Origin: Drosophila pseudoobscura
Lineage: Eukaryota > Arthropoda > Insecta > Diptera > Drosophilidae
DNA: 64,000 nucleotides
NCBI RefSeq assembly: GCF_009870125.1
Contig: NC_046679.1
Coordinates: forward strand, 31,124,001 to 31,188,000
Reading direction: 5' to 3'
This document shows positions 49,039 through 59,200 of this stretch, piece after piece; the first letter of the stretch is position 1, and each line of letters starts with the position of its first letter. The translations under genes and the position numbers were made by a program. A model generated the notes under the pieces. It saw only the letters and a list, made by a program, of their open reading frames with translations. It did no database searches and had not been told where the DNA came from.

Positions 49039-50161
49039 ATGAAGCTGTTTGCAGTATTTTTGGCATGTACGTACAAATGGGAATATCTTTTGTTAAGTTT
49101 AGTGAGAATATATCAAAGGAACATCGAATGGATTTAAGCAAAGATTAGATTCCTTCCGTTGAAAATTGTAAAAACTAAGAATGAAAATATTTCAATTCTT
49201 TCCATAGTAAAATAATCTTTTTAATGTGGCATTTTTCTATACGAGTATCAATGTCCAGTGCACTGTGACTCATTTATTGACAATTGCTACAATTAATCTC
49301 AGAAATATGAAACATGACTATAAATTTTTCGCCAAAGCAGCAACAGCAATAGCAACAAGAGTCTGACCTATTTCAACGATTTGGGCTGGGGAAATCCACA
49401 TTTCCATGAATCTCAAATTATAGGAGCAAAATGAGGCCCGCTCCATTCAAATGCAATGGCAAAACTTATGAATGGAAAGTTTCAGAGATTCATTGAGTCA
49501 TTTAACTATCAGATTAGGTCGTTTGGGCAAGGCCAGATTCTCGGATTTAGTTTGGCATTGCGTGCTGCTGACATGGTTAATTGGGTATGCAGCACTAATG
49601 CCGACTGCTGGAGACTGTGCCAGCCCCATCCCCAGCCGCCGCCTCTGGGTATGGGGTTCGACATGCCAGACGCTCTGGCGTCGCGAAGAATCGATGGGCG
49701 TACTGGTGCTGGTGTTGGCGGAGATGTGGGTGATATCATGGGGGATTGATCAAGAGCACTTTGTATGCGGGTCTGGTCGACGGGTTTCGAGTGATTCTTT
49801 TCGCACGCCTCCTGCCTAACTAACTAACAAACTCTGCTGTGATGTCTTTGTCTATTTATAGTGGCGCTGTATGCCCTGACAGTGGTCCAGGGCCTCAGCC
49901 TGCCCGATCCCAATGTGAAGTGTGCCATGGATTGTGATACGCAGGAGTATGCAGCCATTTGTGCAGCGGATGACAAGGGTACCACCAGGACCTATCGCAA
50001 TCTGTGTGTAATGAAGACGGAGAATTGCCTGCAGAATGCAAGTGAGTATAAAAAATGAGAGCTGTATTCCCATCCTTATATTCTTAACTGATTCATATCG
50101 CTTCTTTTCTGTTGTGATATTTACAGGCTTCCAAAAGATCAGCGACAAGGAGTGTCCATAG
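49039..50161 (+). CDS. Single-Kazal-domain secreted peptide
   Basis: Exons 49039-49066, 49862-50041 and 50127-50161 close in phase to 80 residues. A signal peptide (about 1-20, MKLFAVFLALALYALTVVQG) is followed by one Kazal domain with six Cys at 30, 34, 43, 58, 65 and 79 and the diagnostic TYRNLC (53-58). Kazal domains inhibit serine proteases in tight binding mode. Here the loop after Cys34 offers Thr36 at the likely P1 position instead of Lys/Arg, and Cys34-Cys43 spacing is one residue longer than in classical inhibitors, so trypsin-like inhibition is doubtful. Subtilisin-like or elastase-like inhibition, or a non-inhibitory role, is possible. Intron 1 is about 800 nt. AATAAA at 50342-50347 follows the stop. 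Confidence 0.88.
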
Positions 50162-50750
50162 AGCGATCTATAGTCCAGCAGGAAGAACTTAATCATGAGG
50201 ATGCTGAGGGGTCTTCTTTCTGGCGTGGTATTTGTGTGTGATATTTTTAAGTTGTACTTCAGCGGAATACAGAACACGCCCCCGAATGTAATGCAGAACT
50301 ATACCGTATTCTATAATTATTACGTATAATTTTAAATATTAAATAAAGTAATCTAAATACGCACCTTAAGCCAATGCTTAGTCCGTCATAGTTTTCCTTT
50401 AATAAGCGATGACTTCATTCCCATTATTTTACATTCACCCCAGTGAACAATCAATCCATGCTCCCCCAGCCATTCTACCACCCTGATCCCCTAATCTCTG
50501 CCCTGCCCTCGTATTGCTCAAATTGAAATTAAGTCATCGGACTGATTTAGCAAATCGTTTCTTGATAGTCCGCCCAGCTCACACACAATACACGCGCTGT
50601 TGCTACGCATCACGTGTTTCGTCGCTCGGTTAACATAAAACGGATCGCCATCTCCGTCAGCATTTGGAAAATTCGCAGCTGATAATAGACACCGACACCC
50701 CCTTCTGTGCATTAGATAGCTAGCTGATTTACTATCGAGTAGTCAGGCAA

Positions 50751-50924
50751 AATTATCCTTTATGCAGACCGACTAAACCTTTGGCTCAAGCAGTCAGAAC
50801 CTAAAAACTGAAGGTTTGGTTCAAGCAGTGCGACTCTGAACTTGCAGAATTATCCTTTAAGCAGTTAATCGACTATACCTAACGCTTTGGCTGAAGCAGT
50901 GAGAATCTGGAACCTGAAGGTTTT
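50751..50924. repeat. Imperfect tandem duplication
   Basis: AATTATCCTTTATGCAG at 50751 recurs as AATTATCCTTTAAGCAG at 50848. Each is followed by CTTTGGCT(C/G)AAGCAGT and ending CTGAAGGTT. The period is about 97 bp with small indels. It lies in the 3' direction of the frame-broken minus-strand locus. Confidence 0.6.
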
Positions 50925-51005
50925 GCTCTTTTTTGCTGGGTTTGTGCTTGGGCTTGGGCTATGATGCGAGTCTTTTCTCCTTCGACCTGGCGAAGGACAG
51001 GTCTC

Positions 51006-51302
51006 CTAGAGCGGGCTCCAGTAAACTGCTCCGGCAGCAGGCGACTCCTCTTTATCGTCCTCCCCTTTTACCTCGTCCTCGATGGCAACGTTGCGACACA
51101 CGTGCGCAGCACGGCATCCGTTTTTCCTCGATATACTCGTACAATGTTTGTGGTGCATCCTCGCCGTCCAGCAACAGATCTTCCTCCATTCTCATGCTGA
51201 CATCTTCATAGGAACCGTCGTCAATGTGCTTTTTGGTGCTTTTTCTCCTTGTCGCCAGCCAGATACTATCTAGCCGATTATCTTACCATTTTGCATGGAC
51301 AT
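51006..51302 (-). pseudogene. Frame-broken coding-like locus behind a Motif-1 promoter
   Basis: Minus strand. ATG at 51302 opens MSMQN, then AATG|gtaaga looks like a donor. From 51282 to 51052 a second frame is open for 76 codons with strongly protein-like content (HIDDGSYEDVSMRMEEDLL, then APQTLYEYIEEKR). From 51101 to 51006 a third frame continues protein-like (NVAIEDEVKGEDDKEESP ... WSPL). No acceptor joins the first two frames in phase, and frames two and three overlap. I therefore read it as a decayed gene with at least two frame disruptions, or a gene whose introns I have mis-seen. The family is not recognised. The Motif 1 at 51358-51347 lies 45 bp upstream of the ATG. Confidence 0.5.
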
Positions 51303-51346
51303 TTTCCCAATTTGTATATTCAAATTATTTAAAACGAAGTTGCTTA

Positions 51347-51566
51347 CAGTGTGACCGCGCATTTATCGTTAAAATATACCGTCCGACCCTCTGATATATA
51401 CCAAAATATACCGTCTCATTTTAAAAATATAACGGAAATATACTAACGAATTTCAGTTCCAGTATACATATTTCTCGTTTTTGTTCTTCCGTCCAATATT
51501 ACTAGATAGATAGATCTCTCAGCCCTGCCCAGTTAATTTCATACAATTATTTAATCAATTTTCTAC
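51347..51566 (-). promoter_or_regulatory. Second copy of the Motif-1 dispersed repeat
   Basis: Read on the minus strand, it runs from GTAGAAAATTGATT (51566) through GACGGAAGAACAAAAACGAG, AATATGTATA, ATGAGACGGTATATTTTGG and GTCGGACGGTATATTTT to GCGGTCACACTG at 51358-51347. The order and spacing match the + strand at 7016-7222 almost throughout. It points at the coding-like locus that begins at 51302. Confidence 0.65.
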
Positions 51567-51639
51567 TTGACGGGTTTATTTTAAATACTTGCTTTTATTG
51601 GATTTTGCCTAAAAAACGGTTTAAACAAAAAAGTTCCAC

Positions 51640-51787
51640 AAAAAAACTAGGGGTATGAAAACTTTTGGAGTGCATGGAATGAGACTCATTGCTGCCTACC
51701 GGTTCAAGGAGAGCCTTTCCCGATTCAAGTTCGCTTATCGATACTAACCGCGAGAGTTGCGCGCCGAATAGAAATGGTTTGAAAGTG
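51640..51787 (-). other. Coding-like open stretch, unassigned
   Basis: Within a 94-codon minus-strand frame, the part LSRLVSISELESGKALLEPV followed by GSNESHSMHSKSFHTP looks more protein-like than random AT-rich DNA. No start, splice partner or family was found, and a DRE-like TATCGATA (about 51737) lies inside it. It may be an exon remnant or chance. Confidence 0.2.
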
Positions 51788-52292
51788 AAAGAGCGAAAAT
51801 GATTTAAATGCAATCTATTGGAATAAATAAAACATGTAAGTACGATTCGTGAGCGAATATTTTCTTCTAAAATATACATTTGAAAATTAAATTAAATTTG
51901 TTGGGATGTTAAAATATTGATAGTCAATACATCGATATGTGTTTTACCTGTGGTGTCATCGGTATTTTTGTGCGATAGTTCGGCGGTTTATTTTAAATAA
52001 CGAGCTCTTGGACAGAGTTGCCATACTGCGTGTGAGTGTGACTCTATCTTTTACACGGTAACTACACATGTGCTACATGTCAACTACATATCCTTCTACA
52101 TATACTTCGAAATGTCACTCTGGGATTAACGTTTTTTGGAACTCAAAAGTATTATTTGAAAAAATTTAATTCAAAGTAACGATTCGAGGTCTGAACTCTA
52201 AGAAAGCTAAAATATTATGCGTGTATTATTTCTGGTGTTTTTAAATAATTATTGGCAGTCCGGCAGTCTAAGGACTAAAAAACAGCCAATCT

Positions 52293-52370
52293 TGTAGAAA
52301 ATTATTTCATCAATCGGATAAAACTACGTGGGCATGGCTGTGGTTTCTATCTAGCTTTCGTTTATGCTGT
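52293..52370 (+). repeat. Fragment of the GTAGAAAATT repeat family
   Basis: GTAGAAAATTATTTCATCAATCGG then ATAAAACTACGTG, alignable with 11561-11610 (GTAGAAAATTGATTCATTAATCGG, ATAAAATTATGTG). It is the 5' part of the family without the Motif-1 end. Confidence 0.55.
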
Positions 52371-53662
52371 TGCTGTTTGATCAAAAGTGCTGTTGCTGTG
52401 CGTCGGCCTACAGTGGCTTTAGACAGAAAATCCAGATGCGCATACAAAGGTTTATTTTGAAGAGAAAATTAACCGGAACTTTAAGTTCAGTCGATGAACT
52501 GCTTGCAGGATGGTATCAAGGGATAATTTCGTTAGGACTTAAGCAAGCTCAGTCATTCATACAAACAGTTTAAAATCTTTGTAGGAAACGAAATCCATCA
52601 ACAAAAGCCTTAAAAAAAACCAAACCTTAAGGAAAAATTTGGGCTCCAAAGTTATTTCAGAGCGAAAATATTTAAATGACCCACCTCAATCCAGATGTAT
52701 TGTTATACGTGCGGCATCTCCTAATGGCGGGCTTTATCTCTTAGCCAGAGACCCCAAGCCCTACCCCATACATATGTATGGCGCTCTGAGAAATGTGAGC
52801 ATATTCCAGTGATTAATGCAGGACCTGGCCGATGAGGCCCCACCACATCGAGGACCCTCAGGGGGGTCCGCGTCTCTCGACTCGCAACGCGAGTGGATAA
52901 GGAGTCGGTGGGTGCGGCGCCACTTGCCCCGTAATTAAACTTGATTAATTGTCTAGTCAGCATGAAGGTAAAAATCGGCGTACCCATGATAACAAAACGG
53001 AAATGGAAATTAATTAATACGAACCCCAAGAACACAAAAAGAAATAATGAAAAAGTTTTCTTTGGGTTATCGAAGACCATCTAACACCAACACCTATCAG
53101 AGATATGTGGATAAGAGGGGGATCTAAAAGCCTCCTCCGAACCGTCCTAGGAGAACGGTAAACAAAAGATCCAGAAGGCAAAAGGGACTGACTGTGTCCT
53201 TTAACAAAAATATTCACCATCCAATTTATTTTTCACCTGTCTCAGAGCTTACGAGTACGTATAGTACATATCTCAGTTCAGCCATTTTCGAATCTACTTC
53301 GCAAAAATTCCATAATCAGCAAACAAATAAATAAACAGCTGGAAAACTTTCCGGATACTTTTTGCACCTTGTGCACGTAAAGGGTTTCATTTTGTCTTGG
53401 CACGCAAACTTCTGAGCCAAATCGGCGATGGCAGCCAAAGAAATTTATTTAATTTGCAGTATTTGCATTAAGAAGTTAAGTAAGGAGTAATGCCGGCAGC
53501 CGGCAGGGCAGCCATCTGAAGGCGTAAGTCGAGCCGATGTTATCGATTAACGAAGCTGCGGAAGGTAGGATCAGGCATTCTACAAAAAAACCTAGAAAAT
53601 CGAAGGATTCCGGATCCGTTCTGTCCATAAATATCAAGCCACAGCATCCTGTGAACAAGGGT

Positions 53663-53945
53663 ATGAATTTGTATACCTGATACTCAAAATGAGTATGGGG
53701 GTATATTAGATTTGTGGTGAAAATGGATGTGTGTAACGTCCAGAAGGAATCGTTTCCGACCCCATAAAGTATTCTTGATCAGCATCAATAGCCGAGTCCA
53801 TTGAGCCCTGTCTGTCTGTCTGTCTGTCCGTCCCTATCAGCGCCTAGTACTCAAAGAGTATAAGAGCTAGAGCAACGAAATTTTATATCCGGACTTCTGT
53901 TATATGTCAATGTTACAAGTACATATATTTCAAAATTTCGTTCCT
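53663..53945 (-). mobile_element. INE-1/DINE-1-like element, reverse copy, outer right end
   Basis: It starts TATACCTGATACTCAAAATG and contains TTTCCGACCCCATAAAGTAT, TTGATCAGCATCAATAGCCG and a GTCTGTCTGTC run, all signature words of the Drosophila INE-1/DINE-1 (Helitron-derived) repeats. It is the reverse complement of the right end of the complete copy at 55640-55853. Together with 56046-56222 it forms one reverse-oriented element whose middle is occupied by minisatellite and a nested copy. Confidence 0.65.
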
Positions 53946-53959
53946 CCTCTTTTTTTTTT

Positions 53960-54778
53960 GAATTTTTTTAGTTTTATTTTATGCAAAAGCAATCCAAATC
54001 AAAACTAATAATTAAACAATAAGAATCCTAAATAAAAATTACTCATAAAAAATAAAAAAATAATCATTATTCAATAAAAATCAAGAATAATAATTATAAT
54101 AATAATTAATCATTAATAATTCTATTATTAATGTTTTGATCCAAAAAAATATTTATTCAATAAAAATCAAGAATAATAATTATACAATAAAATTGAAAAA
54201 TAATAATTATTCAATAAAAATCAAGAATAATAATTCTACAATAAAAATCAAGAATAATAATTATTCAATAAAAATCAAGAATAATAATTATAATAATAAT
54301 TAATCAATAAAAATCAAGAATAATAATTATACAATACAAATTAAAACTAATAATTATGATAATAATTATTCCATAAAAATCAAATATAATAGTTATAATA
54401 ATAATTATAGTAATAATTATTCAATAAAAATAAAAAAAATAATTATTCAACAAAAATCAAAAATAATAATAATTATTATATTAATAATTTTTCAATAAAA
54501 ATCAAAAATAATAATTATAATTAAATTTATAGTAATAATTATTCAATAAATATCAAGAATAATAATTATAATAATAATTATTCAATAAAAATCAAAAATA
54601 ATAATTATAATAATAAAAATCTAGAATAATAATTATAATAATAATTATTCAATAAAAATAAAAAATAATAATTATAATAATAAAAATCAAAAATAATAAT
54701 TATGATAATAATTATTCAATAAAAATCAATAAAAATAATTATTCAATAAAAATCAAAAATAATAATTTTACAATAAAA
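53960..54778. repeat. AT-rich minisatellite, unit about 27 bp
   Basis: An irregular tandem array built on AATAATAATTATTCAATA and AAAATCAAG (about 27 bp per full unit), with shorter TAA/TTA expansions. It is more than 800 bp long and nearly GC-free. The array continues at 55854-56045 on the far side of the nested element. Confidence 0.85.
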
Positions 54779-55853
54779 ACGAGGGGGAACGTTGTGAGTT
54801 GCTGCGGACACCGCAACTCTACAGTTATACCCGATACTAAGTCAGTATGGCTCTCCTCCGGCAGACGCCGCTAATATTAAACGACACGACAAAGAATGCG
54901 TGCGAGAGAGACAGTCTGTGCGTGACGTCGGGCGCTGCGTAGCCAATGCAAATTGATTTGTTCCTTTTGGCTACAAAAATTATCTGATCTGATCCAAATT
55001 CAGCAACCGGATAGATATAGTCATTCTCTATGATTCTGCGTTTTTAGTTTTCTCGAATCTGCAATATTGTGGATGCAACAGATTTTCGTCCTTTGTAGGC
55101 GCGGATGGGGGTGGGGCGAAATTCTGATATTACGTTTTATAGTGACATCTTAAAGGAGTGTGTGTACCAAATTTGGTTACTTTAGCCTTAATAGTCTCTG
55201 AGATTTGTGGTTGCCCCAGATTTTCGTCCTTTGCGGGGGCGGAAGGGGGTGCGGCGAAATTTCGACACAAAATGGTCAAGGTCCGATATCACAGGAGTGT
55301 GGATACCAAATTTGGTTGCTCTAGCTCTTATGGGTTCTGAGATCCTTGAACTCATATTTTGCAATTGGCAAAACCGACTATGAATCCTGTGTGTTAGAGT
55401 GAGACACAGCGAGAAAGAGTGAAATTGTTTTCGTGATTCTGGCTGTAATAATTATACGATCTGGCTCAGATTTTGCACTCTAGAAGATATAGTCATCTTC
55501 TACGATTCTGCGTTTTTAGTTTTCTCGTATCGTCGAAATTGTGGATGCCACAGATTTTCGCCCTTTGTGGGGGCGGAAGTGGGCGGGGCAAAGTTTTGAA
55601 TAATTTTTGGAGCAGTCTGTATCCAAAACATCGTTGCTCTAGCTCTTATAGTCTTTAAGCATTAGGCGCTGAAGGGGACGGACAGACGGACGGACGGACA
55701 GACAGACATGGCTCAATCGACTCGGCTATTGATGCTGATCAAGAATATATATACTTTATGGGGTCGGAAACGCTTCCTTCTGGACATTACACACATACAC
55801 TTTTACCACAAATCTAATATACCCCAATACTCATTTTAAGTATCGGGTATAAT
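54779..55853 (+). mobile_element. Nested, near-complete INE-1-like element
   Basis: The left end is CGAGGGGGAACGTTGTGAG with a GAGTTGC/GCAACTC hairpin. The interior has three copies of a module containing AGATTTTCGTCCTTTG and a GGGGCGGAAG-type run (around 55080, 55218 and 55555). The right part has the GGACGGACAGACGG core, TTTATGGGGTCGGAAACG and the end TTTTAAGTATCGGGTAT. It is non-autonomous: there is no transposase or Rep/helicase frame. It is flanked on both sides by the same minisatellite, so it inserted into that array. Confidence 0.65.
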
Positions 55854-56045
55854 AATAATTATGATAGTAATTATTATTATATATATATAGTAAATAATAA
55901 TTATAATAATAATTATTCAATAAAAATCAAAAATAATAATTATTCAATAAAAATCAAGAATAATAATTATAATAATAATTATACAATAAAAATCAAGAAA
56001 TCAGTCAGTTATAATAATAATTATACAATAAAAATCAAGAAATCA
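55854..56045. repeat. Right-hand part of the AT-rich minisatellite
   Basis: Same AATAATAATTAT / CAATAAAAATCAAG words and same orientation as 53960-54778, separated from it only by the nested element. It includes two adjacent copies of AAATCAAGAAATCAGTC at its right edge. Confidence 0.8.
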
Positions 56046-56222
56046 GTCGCTACGCAGCGCACGACGATATGCTCAGACTGAATTTCCGTCTCTTTCGCAC
56101 GCACTCTTTGTCGTGTCGTGCAATGTTAGCTCCGTCTGGTGGAGGAGAGCCAAACTGACTAAGTATCGGGTATTAATTTAGAGTTGCGGTCGCCGCAGCA
56201 ATTCACAACGTTCCCCCTCGTT
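56046..56222 (-). mobile_element. INE-1-like element, reverse copy, outer left end
   Basis: Reverse complement of the left end of the nested copy. It reads GCTACGCAGCGCACGACG inward and ends ACAACGTTCCCCCTCG at 56222. It pairs with 53663-53945 as the two ends of the outer, reverse-oriented element. The two left ends (54779-54960 and 56046-56222) form a long inverted repeat. Confidence 0.65.
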
Positions 56223-59200
56223 TTATATTTGGTTTGCACATACGAATGTAATCTGTTTCATGAGACTATACAGTTTTGCTTTTTATATCCATTAATTGAG
56301 TTAATTACTGGACTTCTTGGTAGTCCTGGCCAATTAACTTAAGCCTCAACATATTCATTCAGCTATTCATTTTGCCTTTGTGTTTCTGCTGCATAAATAA
56401 TTCATTATTTTGCCAAAGGAGTTTCGTTTATCGTCAGCAAACAAGCCACACCTACCTGTGTACATGCCCATGTACATGTGCATGTGTCCACTCCGTTGGC
56501 CGGCGAAAAAAAAGGTAATATTAACAGCTTTATCAATCGCAGAAGACCCCAAAACTAAGCCAGCGGGCAGCAGTGAAGGTCCAGACATGGAGGAAGGTGC
56601 GTCCGATTCGGTTTCCGATTTCGATTTGGATTTCGAGCTGCATGCAAAAGTTTTGCCAGTGAAATAAATAATGGAAACAAAGGGCGCATAAATATTTGAA
56701 GATCGCCCAAATAAGCAACGTATAAAGCAACGAAAGTAGGTGGGAAACAAGTGAATTGAAAATTATTTCCAATTCGTTTGCTTTTCTCATTATAATTGAG
56801 GCGGCGCAAAAGTTCCATCTTGTTTCTTGCATCTTGGGTTCGGTTCAGTCTCCTTCTCCTCCATCTGTGTCTGTTTTCCCCCCTGGGCATCGGAGGCTGC
56901 TCTTGTTTCTACTTCTGCCCCTGCCACGGACCCTGTCGTTGGGTCTCAAGATTTAACACACAGATTTTGCTGCAGTTTGTTGCGCTTTTTAATGAACATG
57001 ACTTGACTTGAATCGGTTGCCAACGGCGTACACACATAGGGTCAGATATCGGTTACATAATAATCTTGCCTTGCAGAATTGGCAGGTGAAGGCACTGGAC
57101 TCCTCTGGAGCAGATGCCTTGGATGATTTGTCAGTAGTTTCCCCAAAAGATGGGTTTTGATTTGCTTACATAATAATTTATTTATTTCTTTGTACAATTT
57201 CCTAAAGTTGGATACCTCTATAAAATATTTGTTGTTTATAAAATATATATATCTGGGCTTGACTTCCTTCCTTTCATATTTATTTAGACGTAACCAAATG
57301 CGAAATGAAACCGAAAAATGGGGAACAATTTAATTTCAGTTTCATTTTGCGCAAGAAAATGCAAATCAAATTTTCACTTCTCTTTGTTTACAATTTTCAT
57401 TTCATTTTTCCTAGAACCGTTGCGTCCTCATCCGAGTGGTTGGTGCCCGAAGGGCGGAGGAGTAGTACGTTTAAAAAAGGACTGCAGCCCTTTGATAAGC
57501 AGATTATACGCTTTTCAGCATTTTCATACTTATTTTTCCTCGTTTCCCTGCGTCCTGGGTTCGTTCTGGCGTAGAATGTTTTGGGGCTTTTCCTTTCGTC
57601 TCCGAGTATTGTTCTATTGACATTTGTGGCATATTGTTTTCAACTGAGATTATTATCAAGGAAACGATTTGCATCCAATCAAATTTCATAAATTTAAATG
57701 ATTTCTACTTAAGAGATGGGAATACACGTGAGATGTCACAATCTAAGGAGATTTTCTTTCCTGTTCTGTCGCTTCCGTTTAAAGTAAACTTTTCTTCAAT
57801 GTCCACAAAATTTTGTCCTATGGCTGCCCATCCGATGGCTGCCCATCTGATGGCTGCCGATCCATTTGTCTTGCTTTGTCCGCAAACATTAAGGAAACAG
57901 AATGCCCATAAGCTGACGAGTACGAGGGAGAGCGCGCCACGCCACGCAACAGCCGGCAGCTTGTCAACCATGCCCATGGCGCCCACAAACCATTCCACGT
58001 CAGGATAATTAAGAAATTTTTCAGTTCCCATTTTGGGATGGCCGCCACACTTCCCCTCCTTCCTAGTTCATTTTTCCACTGTTGGCCCCTGATGGGGCGA
58101 CCTTCCTTATCGAAGTAAATGGATATTGATTGAATTCCATTAGGCCAGGGTAGGAAACGAACTCTGGCCTTTCAAATTAGGCAAAAACTAATGAGCTATG
58201 CACATGACCATACCGCCATACCACCGCCTCCTGTCGAGACATTAAAAGCTGTCCAGCTTCCTCCGACTATCATTTGCCGGGGAGAGAAATATATGATCGC
58301 AAGGGGAGACAGGAACTTACTTACTCCCGTCCTCTGAGGAGTGCATTGAGCCATCAAGTGATTGAGAAGGAAGTTCTGGGAATTCTGGGGGATGGGCTGG
58401 TCTATTACTGGTCTGGTAATGGAAACGCATTACAGAGTTCACTCTTTCGTAATACATAATTAATTGAGAATCGATTTCCAAGCTTCCACAGATTTTCAAT
58501 TAAATATTTAAAATTTTTTGATATGAATAAAGATGGAATTATGTATATAGCTTCAACGGTTATGATCAGGAGATGGTCTGTATCAATTCTCTCAGGTGCA
58601 AATACCTTAAAAATTCACAAAGGATTGTATGCCGATCCCTAAATCACTATATATGCACCCATCTTTTCGACTATGATAAAGTGGATTCGAGGACCTCAGG
58701 AAAGGCAGCATAATTCGCACGCACGGAACCGTGACAGGATTGTCAGTTGGTCCGTCAGCTAAATCAGTGCAACGCATGCGTGCCACATTCATCATCGTCA
58801 GTGGCACACACTCACTCAACATATTGTTGCAACATATTTTACGTGAGGGGTTACCGTTAGGGCTCCACTGCCAATGCCACTGCCCCTTCCCCTCAGCCCA
58901 ATTGCTCCTGCTTGCGTGGAGATTTTTTCAATTTTTAGCGAAAATTACATCATCACTTATGCTGAATGAGATTTTCTCTTGTCCTGATCCTGCTCCTGGT
59001 CCTGACTCGGTGAATTATTAAAAAATTTCTTTGTCAACAAATCACTTTGTTCAGGGGAGTTTGTGTTCTGCGATGGGGGGACGGGGGAGCTCTGCACTAA
59101 ATAAGGCATGGGTCATACCCACATACACCACTCACTCACATGCGATTTACATTAGCTGGAAAAAATTTCAAAACGTCGCAAAGAAATTTGTTAACGTTGG

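Noticed and set aside
52721-53080. 119-codon minus frame with GC-rich hairpins (GGACCCTCAGGGGGGTCC)
   Set aside because: Hairpins are short and the frame has no retroelement or other domain; too little to call a TE or RNA gene.
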